64,000 nucleotides of DNA from Leptodontidium sp. MPI-SDFR-AT-0119. Lineage: Eukaryota; Ascomycota; Leotiomycetes; Helotiales; Leptodontidiaceae. The stretch lies in assembly GCA_020726505.1 (NCBI GenBank), contig JAHLEZ010000006.1, positions 558,001-622,000 of the forward strand, written 5' to 3'. The first letter of the stretch is position 1. Each line of letters begins with the position of its first letter. Below the pieces are notes generated by a model that saw nothing but the letters and a program-made list of their open reading frames with translations, was not told where the DNA came from and did no database searches. The position numbers and the translations under genes were made by a program. Shown here piece by piece: positions 1 through 10,155 of the stretch.

Positions 1-106
1 GTCTAGGCTCCAGCGCTGCGAGGTGCTGTTTCCAGATTTCGATGCGGAGTTCCTTTGGTAGGCGAGGGAATGGGTGGAAAGTATCTTGGGGAAGGGGAAA
101 AGCCAT
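1..106 (-). CDS. 2EXR-domain protein, N-terminal fragment
   Basis: The reverse strand opens with an ATG at 104-106 and stays open for 35 codons to the window edge. The visible N-terminus contains FHPFPRLPKELRIEIWK, the signature start of the fungal 2EXR (F-box-like) domain, in which a Phe-rich lead is followed by LP.ELR..IW. These proteins are abundant in Pezizomycotina and their function is unknown. Only the first part of the domain is present and the rest lies to the left of the window. Nothing more can be said about its length or introns. Confidence 0.75.
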   Translation of the reverse strand, partial: MAFPLPQDTFHPFPRLPKELRIEIWKQHLAALEPR

Positions 107-1103
107 TGTGTGATTGAGATGCGAGGAGACTTACTCTTGTCGTGAGAGAATTTTGTTGTTGATGAGATGAGGTTGATGTTGATGTTTGAAGAATGAGGGG
201 ATGCGATGTGCGAAGTTCTTAAAGCGGCACAGCTGGGGCCTATTAGGCAGGTGGTACTGAACAATGCCAAGTATTTGCTCCCAGCCCCTTCAAATATCCT
301 GTATCTTGGAAGATAACGTGTTACTTGTATCTCAGAATGTCAGCTTTGATAAGGCTGAGTAGCAAGTGCTCAAGGCGACTGGCTTGTCAGCTGGTGGTCA
401 ACAATCGGGGGAGTTTTCGCTTACTCTCTTGATATGTATCAAAAATGTCCTTACTACAGAAGATTAAAGGAGGACATTGTTATAGTTTGCTAAGCAGAAT
501 CGAGTTGGTCGTACGTAATATCGATTTCAATTTTCTGGCGCTGTTTACTTACGTCACCTCCTGTCATGCACTGCTGCTTTCGCGGTTGAGTGTCAATGTT
601 GCTGAGATCTCCTCATCGACAAGTCGATTATTATCGTGTCTGTCAAATGAGCTGAGAATTCATAGTGAATGAAACGATACCTGTATTACTGTATTATAGG
701 TTGTGCTGAACGGTGTTGTTGATGAAGTTCTTGGGCTGTCAGGTGGAATAGCTGTCAGGGTAGTGAGCCCGCACCATGTCTTTCTTGATATCTCGCTTCC
801 CCAGAACAAAGTAAATACATGTCTAGAATCACCACCAAATAGCAAGTTGAGTGGCTCAACCCTCGCTGTACCATTATGACTATTCAGCTTTTCATTCCGA
901 GTCAATTCCTGCCAAAACCCTTAAACTTTTTGTATGGCACGTGACATTCACCATCGACGTCATCACCAGAAGTTGAGGCTAGCCTCCGGAAGTTCCATTT
1001 CAACCCCCAAAGAACCTTTATCTCGATCTTCAACGTCAAACCAACAAGAATATCCCACATCTAAACGTTTCCATAATCATCGTGCTGAACATCATCTCCC
1101 AAA
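107..1103. other. Intergenic region, no gene seen
   Basis: About 1 kb between two divergently oriented genes. Short open stretches exist on both strands but none resembles a known protein or has plausible splice signals. The last 170 bases before 1104 are C/A-rich and probably the 5' leader of the next gene. Confidence 0.5.
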
Positions 1104-1751
1104 ATGTCTTTCGAATCCCTCGCCATCTCCCGCAAAAATGCAAGCAAGGAACTGGCCCAGTTAGCAGAAGACCACATGAAGCACGACCTCCTACAATCAG
1201 ACCGCGACGCCCTCAACAGCGCAGCTCAGAAATTCGGAACTTTCACTACGGTTGGCTCACTAGTTGGTTTGGGTCTTGGTGCTGTGTTGGCTTTCAGAGT
1301 GAGGAGTGCTAGGGCGGTGTATTTCAAGGCGTTCAGAGCGATGGAGAAACCTACTCATGTGCAGTTTGCTGGGGGACGGACAGGTCAGTCTCTTTCCACA
1401 TCCACTTGATCTTCCTGGACTTCCTGCCGTTTATTTTAATCTTTAGTTAAGAAAGAAATCAATGTTGATGACAAAACAGAGCCTATACCAGATATCACGC
1501 CACTGTTGAAACCCACTACTCTTGGTGATTTCGCAGCGTACATGCTGTTCTCAGCTGGCGGGCTGTTCCTTGGTGGCGAGTTGGGGTTGTTGAGTGGGTC
1601 GCATGCTGCGAAGAGAAGTATTACGAGTGATCCGGAGAGTAAGGCGAGGATTGAGAAGGCGTTCCGAGCGTTTAAGGCGGATGTGTTGAGGAGGGAGATC
1701 TCAAGACTGGAGGGCCAGAGTTCGAGTGATGTGGATATGTTCCTGGATTAG
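1104..1751 (+). CDS. Small protein with two glycine-rich hydrophobic segments
   Basis: Two exons, 1104-1383 and 1447-1751, joined across a 63-nt intron, give 194 residues. The ATG is preceded by a CCAAA context. Two hydrophobic, Gly-rich stretches (about residues 46-66, and another about 30 residues into exon 2 with AAYMLFSAGGLFLGGELGLL) could be membrane helices, each followed by basic residues. The N-terminal third is charged and helical (KNASKELAQLAEDHM), and the C-terminus is a second charged helix. I do not recognise the family. The clean phase-1 splice and even composition support a real conserved gene. By analogy with other small two-helix Gly-rich proteins it might be an organellar membrane protein, but no targeting signal is obvious. 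Confidence 0.8.
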
Positions 1752-2133
1752 AGGTTTGGGGGGCCTGAACTGGTATGAGGGATCTGGATGTGTTAAGGCT
1801 TCATGCCTGGATGGCTTGTACGATGAACGATACAGCTGGTGAATCCTGGAATTGATGTTGAACCTTTTTGCGTTTTCCGAAGAGGTCAGGAGGGTCGACT
1901 GGAGACCGAGCTTCGAAAACCATCATGGTGTACAACAGAACGGAAAACGAGGGAATCATATCCAACAAAATTCGAGACATAACTTCACAAGTTGTCTGTT
2001 AGCAAAAAATCAAGGTAATTGAGATGTTTGCTGTATTCCTGATATTACGATCACATCGGCTTTCGACCATACACCGCATAACTGAATGAAGTCAGCAAGA
2101 ACATCAGCAAATCGGCAAGGAAGAGCCTCAGAC
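1752..2133. other. Intergenic 3' ends, no gene seen
   Basis: Convergent 3' regions of the small membrane protein and the methyltransferase gene. No coding signal was seen. Confidence 0.5.
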
Positions 2134-3670
2134 TCACATGGGATAGTAACCATGGACATTCGGATCCTTCATACTCTTCCTCACATCCGCCAGGAAAACC
2201 TCCAGTTCTTCCTGCGACCAGCCTAGACCTCTAGTAAACACAGCCATACTCAGTCCCGCCAAGCCAGTGCTGAAATTCTCATGCATCCACATCCCTATTC
2301 ACACCATGTAAGCCGATTCACCAATAATCTAACCCGTGGAGTAAATAGAGACCAGGAGAACGACTTACCGAGTTCCTTTAACTTCTTATCTTTCGGCCAT
2401 CGGTTCTGCGGCCATTTATACCTCACTTCAACCACATCTTGAAACCCCGCATCAATGAGTTGCGTCTTATAGTCTTTGGCGCTATCGCATGGGCGTCCGA
2501 GTTTCACTGTTCCTTCGAGGATCAGGTCGGACCATTTCTTGACGGCGCAGTCTTCGGGGAATGAGGCGTCGTTGTCTTCGATGGGGAATTTGATGTCTTT
2601 AACTTCAAGCCATCCACCTGGATTCAGATTGCTGGTGAGAGTAAGCGAGGAGAGTTTGGAGTGGTGATACTGAGGAGAAGATGCTTACTCGTAGCACTGC
2701 TTGAAGCACCGTGGCCAGTCAGAGACACAGCCGACCATCATGCGCATGTTGATGAAATCAAATTTGTACTTATATTCCCATGGTTCTTCGATGTCATCGA
2801 TCTCGAATTGACAGTTTGGTGGAACGCTGTGACTTTCAGCGACAGCCCCTAAATCTCATCATGGGGGTGAATACTTACAATGTCGGTTGTACGGGGCTCA
2901 GGTCCACCCCTAAAACCTCAAGTCGAAGTCAGTCTTTTTCCTCGCCGCGTCACATCGAATTTTAGACGGGACTCACCTGTGTTTCTGGATGTTCATCGGC
3001 TAGATCAAGTCAGTCAATTGCCGTGGCTCTGAACTTTTAGGAGCATACCAAAATCGATTGCCCATATCCCAGTGCCCGTTCCAAGATCTAACACCCGGTG
3101 GATTTTCTGGTCCTTTGGTACGGGGGCGATGTATAGTTTACCATCTAGCATCAAGTCATACATGTGATGTTGAAGATCTAGTATCGTAAGCATATATTCT
3201 TTGGGAAAGCAGAACGGAACACTTACCTAATCGATCATTCTCCCCCTAAATCCCGCACTGTAAACAGCAGGCCATAAGCGACATGTGGAAAGCGGAATAT
3301 CACCTCATCGTTCGGTAGGAGATACTCTACAAAATGAATCAGCTCAATTCAGACTCACTTCTCAGCTGCGAGATTCATTTTTCTTACTCCCATCTTTGTA
3401 TGCATGATACGTCCTTCCATTTTCTTGACGGTATCTCAAGATACTGGACCCTATGGATGTGGTAGAACTGAGATCTCCATCGTCCTGCAGGATGCGTTAG
3501 CGCTTGCTAGAAGTCCACAGAAGATAAGGGTCCAGAACATCTCCCAACGCCGAATCCTCATCGTTGAATTCGTCGGCCACCTGCAGATCACATGTTAGAA
3601 AAAGCCCATAAAAACACAATGTGTGGATGGAACCAACCTCGCTCTGTTCGCTCTGTATTGGGTCTGCCAT
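2134..3670 (-). CDS. LaeA/UMTA-type SAM-dependent methyltransferase
   Basis: Eleven exons on the reverse strand give 321 residues: 3670-3638, 3580-3539, 3484-3388, 3326-3304, 3245-3227, 3177-3049, 2999-2977, 2916-2879, 2826-2689, 2631-2369 and 2294-2134. Every junction keeps phase. The N-terminus has the family hallmark RTYHAYKDGKYLLPNDE followed by DRLDLQHHM. Motif I is DLGTGTGIWA (residues 102-111), followed by DLSPVQP, the acidic DDIEEPW, and later NLNPGGWLE and the NRWPKDKKLKELG segment typical of this class. These enzymes methylate small molecules in secondary-metabolite clusters or, like LaeA, act as nuclear regulators. This protein is shorter than LaeA, so a tailoring enzyme is more likely. 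It is divergent from a P450 gene across 506 bp. Confidence 0.9.
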
Positions 3671-4176
3671 GGTGGGTTATGGGTTTTGGAGTATTGCTTT
3701 GCGAGCAACACGCAGTTCCTGAGATGCACTCAGGAGAATTGGGAAACGAATGCAGAAAGGATGCGATCGTGGTTCAAGATGAAAAACGTGGCAGACAAGG
3801 TCTCGTGTGCAAATCAAAAATCTGCCGAATAATCCCAGTGATGTGTATCGTTACCGCCAACTCTTCAGACGGGCCGCCTACAAATTTAATCCCGGGGCAG
3901 TCAATTGGTTCTGATACCCTGGAAACTTTATATGGAGGGTCTTGCCACTTTGCTGCGGCCAGGGCACTTTACCCCACATCCCTCGAAGTCACTGGGGTGA
4001 AGCGGGCGGCGATATCGACTAGGAAAAGCACTCCGATCGTTAGCTTTCTTGGAAGCGGATGAACATCAATGATACCGCGAGGGGCAAGGACAGCTGTCTT
4101 TTCTTCCACCTTTCATCCTAATCCCTAAGCACCGGCACAAAAGTCCCCAGGGACGAGCACTGTGTCTCGAATCGCG
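3671..4176. promoter_or_regulatory. Shared divergent promoter region
   Basis: This 506-bp spacer separates the start codons of the divergently transcribed methyltransferase and P450 genes. An open stretch of about 156 codons crosses it on the plus strand, but it overlaps methyltransferase exon 1 and resembles nothing, so I treat it as chance. No specific operator can be assigned by eye. Confidence 0.5.
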
Positions 4177-5955
4177 ATGAGTACCTTAGCGACAACTCTG
4201 GGCTTTGTTGCCAGTCACTGGATCCTAGTATCTTTTGCGGCTTTGGCAACTTGGCACTCGGTGCGAGTTTTCCGAAGCTGGTATCGATTGCGACATTTCA
4301 AAGGCCCGACGATTGCTGCACTGACTCGGTTTTGGCTCGCGAGGAAGATATCGGCTGGTGGCATGCACCATGACCTTCAAGCGGTGAATGAGAAATATGG
4401 TAAGTTAGCTGTGTAGCCAATTAAATGTCACAATATGCAAAACGTACGTGTAGCAAGGATTAATGAATGTCAGGATCGCTTGCACGAGTTGGACCAAATG
4501 ACCTTGTGGCTGGTGACCCCGCTATCATTAAACGGATGATGGCTGTGAGGTCGCCATACACTCGATCGGATTGGTATGTTGGTGTGCGATTTGATCCTGT
4601 GAAAGACAATGTCTCCTCGGAGCGAGACGAGAAGAAACACAATGAGCTGAGGGCCATGATGGCTCCGGGGGTGAGTCCACTCTGGATTTTGAATGCGACA
4701 AATCTAAAATTACAATCAGTACTCGGGGAAAGAGAACGAGGATCTCGAAGGAACGATAGATCGCAATATTCAAGCTTTGATAAACCTCATCCGAACCAAG
4801 TATCTGTCAACGGAACACGAAACGAAACCAATGGACTTCGCGCGGAAAGCCCAATACCTCACACTAGATGTCATCTCCGATGCAGCCTACAGAGAAGCAT
4901 TTGGATATCTGAGAACTGATTCCGATATGTACGAATTCATTGCGACTGTCGAGAATGTCTTCTCTTCTGCTCTGATGGTCACGATCTTCCCCTGGCTCAA
5001 CTGGGTTCTTCGTTTGAGCATTTTAAAGGCAGTTATGCCCTCCGATAAAGATCCCTTGGGAATGGGAAAGATTCTCGGGTAAGATCACTCCCCTGGACGA
5101 AGAATTTTAATACTTACTTATACTTTCTCAGGATCACAAATGGGGTCGTCGCGAAGAGATTCGGCCCTGATAAGAAAGTCGAGAAAGATATGCTCGGTTC
5201 CTTTGTCGCTCATGGACTTACTCAAGACCAAGCAGAATCCGAAACAGTTCTACAAATGTAAGTTTTATGGCCCCTCATATCCGTACAGCGGAATTAACAT
5301 GTTCAGTTTGGCTGGTTCAGATACCACCGCCACTGCGATGAGAGCAATCATGTCATACCTAGTGATGAGTCCTCGAATAGTTGCAAAGCTACGTGATGAA
5401 ATCGCAAGCCACCCCATATCTTCACCAATCACAGACGCCGAGGCGCGAAAGATGCCATACCTACAAGCCGTGATCAAGGAAGGACTTCGTATTTTCCCGC
5501 CGGTTTGTGGATTGATGTCTAAAGAAGTACCACCAGGAGGTGACACTATCGACGGTGTTTTCATTCCTGAAGGCACGAAGATCGGGTATGGGATGTATGG
5601 GATATTCCACAACAAGAAGATGTGGGGGGATGACCCCGCGGTTTACAGACCAGAAAGATGGTTCGATAAGGATGAAGAGAAACTCCGTGAGATGGACTCT
5701 ACGCTAGAGTTGGTGTTTGGGTATGGGAAGTGGAAGTGCTTGGGAAGCAATGTTGCATTGATGGAGTTGAATAAGCTGTTCGTCGAGGTATGTTTGGGGC
5801 GAACGCATTGTTTTAGAAGGAATTTACTGACAGTGAAATAGCTTTTTCGACAGTTTGATTTCAACGTCGTTAATCCGATCAAGCCGATGAGATCTATTTG
5901 TTACGGGCTGTTTTTCCAGTCAGAGTTTTGGTTGACTGCCTTTGAAAGAGCGTGA
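4177..5955 (+). CDS. Cytochrome P450, pisatin-demethylase-like class
   Basis: Six exons give 499 residues: 4177-4399, 4474-4670, 4720-5078, 5132-5257, 5307-5787 and 5842-5955. An N-terminal hydrophobic anchor (about residues 5-24) is followed by a basic stretch, as in ER-bound P450s. The I-helix motif AGSDTT is at 304-309, the K-helix E..R is EGLR at 360-363, PERW is at 417-420, and the haem loop FGYGKWKCLG has the ligand Cys446. The Arg that normally precedes the Cys by two positions is Trp444. Fungal pisatin-demethylase/benzoate-hydroxylase relatives often have an aromatic residue there. It probably hydroxylates or demethylates a small lipophilic substrate with an external reductase. Its divergent methyltransferase neighbour suggests joint tailoring of one metabolite. 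No backbone synthase is in the window. Confidence 0.92.
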
Positions 5956-6371
5956 GGTGTCTGCTCGAAGATATGCTGCTCGGCGTAAAGTATCCTACAA
6001 ATGGCGTTGAATCAAAGAAATAATATGGGCATTTTGCAGCATACTTATTATTGCTCGGGAGGCTTCTTGAAATGTTCTAGGAGTATCACATGCAAGTCCC
6101 TGGCAAATGGAATTTAGACAAGGTTGCGTGTGTCTATTAATCCCGGTTAACTGCTCCACTCATATTCAAGCGGGTGGTTACACGAGATGAACTTTAACAA
6201 ACGCCAGGCATGTTTTAGCACCCGTCCAGCGACCTGGAAACGCCCAACCCAACCCTTCCTCATCCCACAATCATTGCCTCATCCCCAGGCCTTCCAGAGT
6301 TCAATTCACCAAGTTGGAAACACCTTTCCAAGTCATTTAGATACGTGCATACGGGCCATTACCTTATCGCT
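5956..6371. other. Intergenic region before RdRP
   Basis: Terminator of the P450 gene and promoter of the RdRP gene. An open frame at 6187-6447 overlaps the RdRP start in another frame and has no recognisable content. Confidence 0.5.
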
Positions 6372-9300
6372 ATGGAAGTGTTCATTCGGGACGCGCCAGA
6401 GCAGCTCAGCGAAAACGGCTTTCGAAAGCAGCTACAGCCTTATCTAGATAAAATCTCAATTCAGACCTATCATTGCAAGAAGCAACTCCAGAAAAGCTTT
6501 GCGTTGGTAACTTTCCTGACTCACGATGATGGCCAGCGCTTTCTAGCAACATATGGTCAACCGAAACCTCCAGCGGGCTCCACAACATCCCCTAAGATTC
6601 GGCTCCTGGGCACGCCGATTTACTGCTCTGTGAGCTACAAGCAGGTTAACGTCCATCTCTTGAGGAGTCTCGCCAAAGAGGAAAAGGACCGCAAGTCTTT
6701 CAGTAAAAAGCCGGCCACCCTGGTCAAATCAAAGACAAGCACAGCGAAGGAGTTCGGTTGCTCTTCAGTATCGGTATGAACATACATCCAATGATACAAC
6801 TACACCGGGACATATTTCTATCGCTGGTACTAACAAAGTTCCTAGTGTGGCATTTGGACTTACGAAAACTCGGAGTTGTGTTTCCTGCGATACTCCAAGC
6901 TGAGTTCATCCGGAACTGCAAAATTCGGAACTCGTAGCTTGATCCTCAATCTGGGCAGTGGAAAGCGAGTTGACTTTCTCTACTCCAGTATTAAGACAAT
7001 CACTACTGAGGACTCTCCAAAGCCTTCGATTACCGTCACATTATGGGAAGCTCCAAGAATATACGATACTTCAGATCTCATTCAAATGTTTGCCAGACTG
7101 GAGATGAATGGACAAAACAATAGTCAGAGAAGGAGAGCTGTATCTCTTGGTGAAGATCACGATGATATCGTAGGCAGCTGTTTCGTCTATCGGATCTCTC
7201 TGACTGGCGAATCCAAATCCCTTCGCATACCGCTGCAGAACCTTCAAAGGCTTCCCGGTATACCATCCACGATCCACCAACAGATCGACACCCGTCGCTC
7301 AGCCACTTCATTTCGAAACGCTCAAATGAAATTAACAGCGCGCTTATCAGACCACAAGGCCATCCCTTGGAGGATCGGATATCAGCTTCGTCGCTTATCC
7401 ACAAACGGCTCATTGACGCCAACTCAAACACTGCGACTGATTCCGAGTGTGCAGCAGGTAATGGCTCGCTCTGGCGTCTCTGTCGCGGCGGCGGCAGTGC
7501 GCAAGTTGTACTCCCAAATCCCGTATCCCGGTTTGGATGTTGAAGCCAAAGACTTCGATCTGGACGCAATTGTCTCAATCCTCAAGAGTAACGAGGACCT
7601 GGCCAACAAAGAAGAAATGGACGATTCCCGAGATGAGAGTCTACGGGGTCTTGCCATGATTCATCGGGCAGTCGTCACCCCTTCCGGCATCTACCTGTAT
7701 GGACCAGATCCTGAGCCATTCAATCGTGTTCTCAGAAAATATGCTAGCCACCACGAATTCCTCCTCCGCGTGCAATTTGCTGACGAAGACGGCGAGCCAG
7801 TACGATACAACCCGCGCGTTTCCAACGAGGCAATATTCGATGGGAGATTCAAAGGTATTCTGAAAAAGGGGTTCGATATAGCGGGTCGTAGATTTGACTT
7901 TCTCGGATTTTCTCATTCGTCTCTTCGAGCCCAATCGTGTTGGTTCATGTCACCATTTAGTCAAGATGGAAGTCTCATCTACGACCGAGTTCTGATTCAA
8001 CAGCTTGGTGATTTCACGAAGATCCACTGCCCGGCAAAATGCGCAGCTCGTATCGGTCAGGCATTCTCTGAGACCCCGACGGCTGTCCCACTGCCTGCTG
8101 GAGTCGTCAAGATGATAGCTGATGTTGAGCGAGGGCCTAGAGTATTCAGTGATGGTGTTGGTACGATTTCAAAATCAGTGATGTGGAAGATCTGGGATGC
8201 GATACCGGAAATGCAGAAGTTGAAGCCGACTTGCTTTCAAATTCGATATCAAGGTATGTCGGGGTTTCATGAGCGGTCGATGCAATAGCTTCAAGGCTTC
8301 TTCTTTCTGTCCTGCGTGGCGTCTAGTTGTTCTAGCCTACTCGGTATCACTCTAATATCTATACACAGGAGCAAAGGGAATGTTGTCGCTGGACAGTCGT
8401 CTCCAAGGCGACCAAGTGCTCATGCGGACGTCCATGGTTAAATTCGAGGGTTCATCGTCCCTGGACCTAGAACTATGCGGTGCATCATACCGACCACTTC
8501 CCATGTACCTGAATCGCCAAACAATTAAAATCATGGAAGATATTGGTGTCCCGGATAGCTTTTTCCTGGACTTACAATCCCAAGAAATTGAACGGCTCAG
8601 GAAAGTCACGACCAGTGCATCGAACGCTGCCAAATTCCTGACATCGCATTCAATAGGCGATCGTGTGCATCTATCGTGGTTCATTCGAAAGCTAGCTGCG
8701 ATTGGATTGGAATTCCGCTCTGATAGGTTTCTGTGTGATATCCTTGAACTTTCGGTTCTAATGGAGGTGAAGACGCTGAAGCATCGTGCGCGATATCCTG
8801 TTTCGATGGGACTGACACTTTATGGTATAATGGACGAGACTGGAATTTTGGAAGAGAACCAGATATTCTGCACGTTCCAGAGTGAAGCTGGGAAGAAGAA
8901 GATTGTTACGAAGAAGAACGTCGTTGTCACGCGCTCGCCTGCTCTCCATCCTGGGGATATCCAGCTCGTAGATGCGGTTGACGTGCCGCGCGACTCACCG
9001 CTGATGCAACTTTCCAACTGTATCTGCTTCAGTCAGAAGGGAGATCGAGATTTGCCTAGTAAACTGAGTGGGGGGGATTTGGATGGCGATCTGTACAATA
9101 TTGTTTGGGATGCTGCATGTAGCCCAACCAAGTGTTTCGCTCCAGCTGACTACCCGAGACAGCAAGCTGTGGACATTGGTAGAACGGTCACGAGAGATGA
9201 CATGACAGATTTCTTTGTGAAGTTCATGGAGACGGATCAGCTTGGCCGCATCGCAACTACGCATCAGGTACTCGCTGACCAAGAGACTTTGGGGACTCTA

Positions 9301-10155
9301 GATCCCAAGTGCGTGCTACTAGCTGAAATGCATTCCACCGCAGTAGACTTCTCTAAAACTGGTGTACCAGTAAGTTTCCAAATCCCCAGAACTTGAGTCT
9401 GGGGAGATTCTTACACCTCCCAGGTTGATATGAAGAGGATGCCAAAGTTTTCCCCTGCCCGACCTGACTTCATGGCGATGGGAAACCAAGTCAAGATGGA
9501 GAAGAAAGACGGCCTACTCCTCGAGGCAGCGTCGCTCTCTACCCAAGATGAGAATAACGACGACGATGACTTCCAAGCCTATCGCTATTACGAGAGCGAC
9601 AAGATACTCGGGAAGTTATACCGCGCCATCGACGAGCACGAGGTCTTCAGCGATATTCGGAAATACAGACAACTCCCCGGTGCAGCTTCGTCTATCTTGA
9701 GTAAAGTCTGGGATCACGTTATCCGCAAATGTTGGAATGTGAAGTGGGCTCACCATATAACTTGGGCCCGTGAGATACGTGAGATGTATGAGGATAATCT
9801 GTACAACACTATGTCTTCGTACAGCGAGCATCCGTCGCGACCTATTTCTGAGCTGGAAGCGTTTATTGGGAATATTCTTGGGGCGACGGGGAACCAGTCG
9901 AAGAAACAAAGGGATCTGTCTGTCACGATGAAGGAGGCGTTTGATCGGGATGCGGGGTTTGTGGTTGGTTGTATGGTGAATGATGATGACGGGGAGCATG
10001 CTGATGAGGCTCTGGAGAGGAGTATGGCTTGTTTGGCGGAGAGCTTGGATGGGACGAGTGGAGTGGGCGGTGGGAGGAATAGCGATGTTTTGGTTAGCTT
10101 TGGGTATATTGCTGCGGCGGTTTGCTTGAGAGAGATCGAGGCCGAATTTTCTTGA
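6372..10155 (+). CDS. Cellular RNA-dependent RNA polymerase (RNA silencing)
   Basis: Four exons (6372-6773, 6846-8253, 8369-9369, 9424-10155) give 1180 residues, normal for fungal RdRPs. I chose the ATG at 6372 because MEVFIRDAP begins the RRM-like N-terminal region and no in-frame ATG lies upstream. The polymerase core includes FQIRYQGAKGMLSLD around residue 600, TRSPALHPGDIQ, and the catalytic loop GGDLDGDLYN with DLDGD at 840-844, all of whose Asp residues are intact. Family members (QDE-1, SAD-1, RRP-3 and fission yeast Rdp1) make dsRNA for Dicer in quelling, meiotic silencing or heterochromatin formation. I cannot tell which paralogue this is. The region after the core (acidic DENNDDDD, then the helical C-terminal part) is less conserved. 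No Dicer or Argonaute gene lies nearby. Confidence 0.95.

Noticed and set aside
3592..4062. 156-codon open frame across the divergent promoter
   Set aside because: It overlaps exon 1 of the methyltransferase antisense and resembles nothing, so it is most likely chance.
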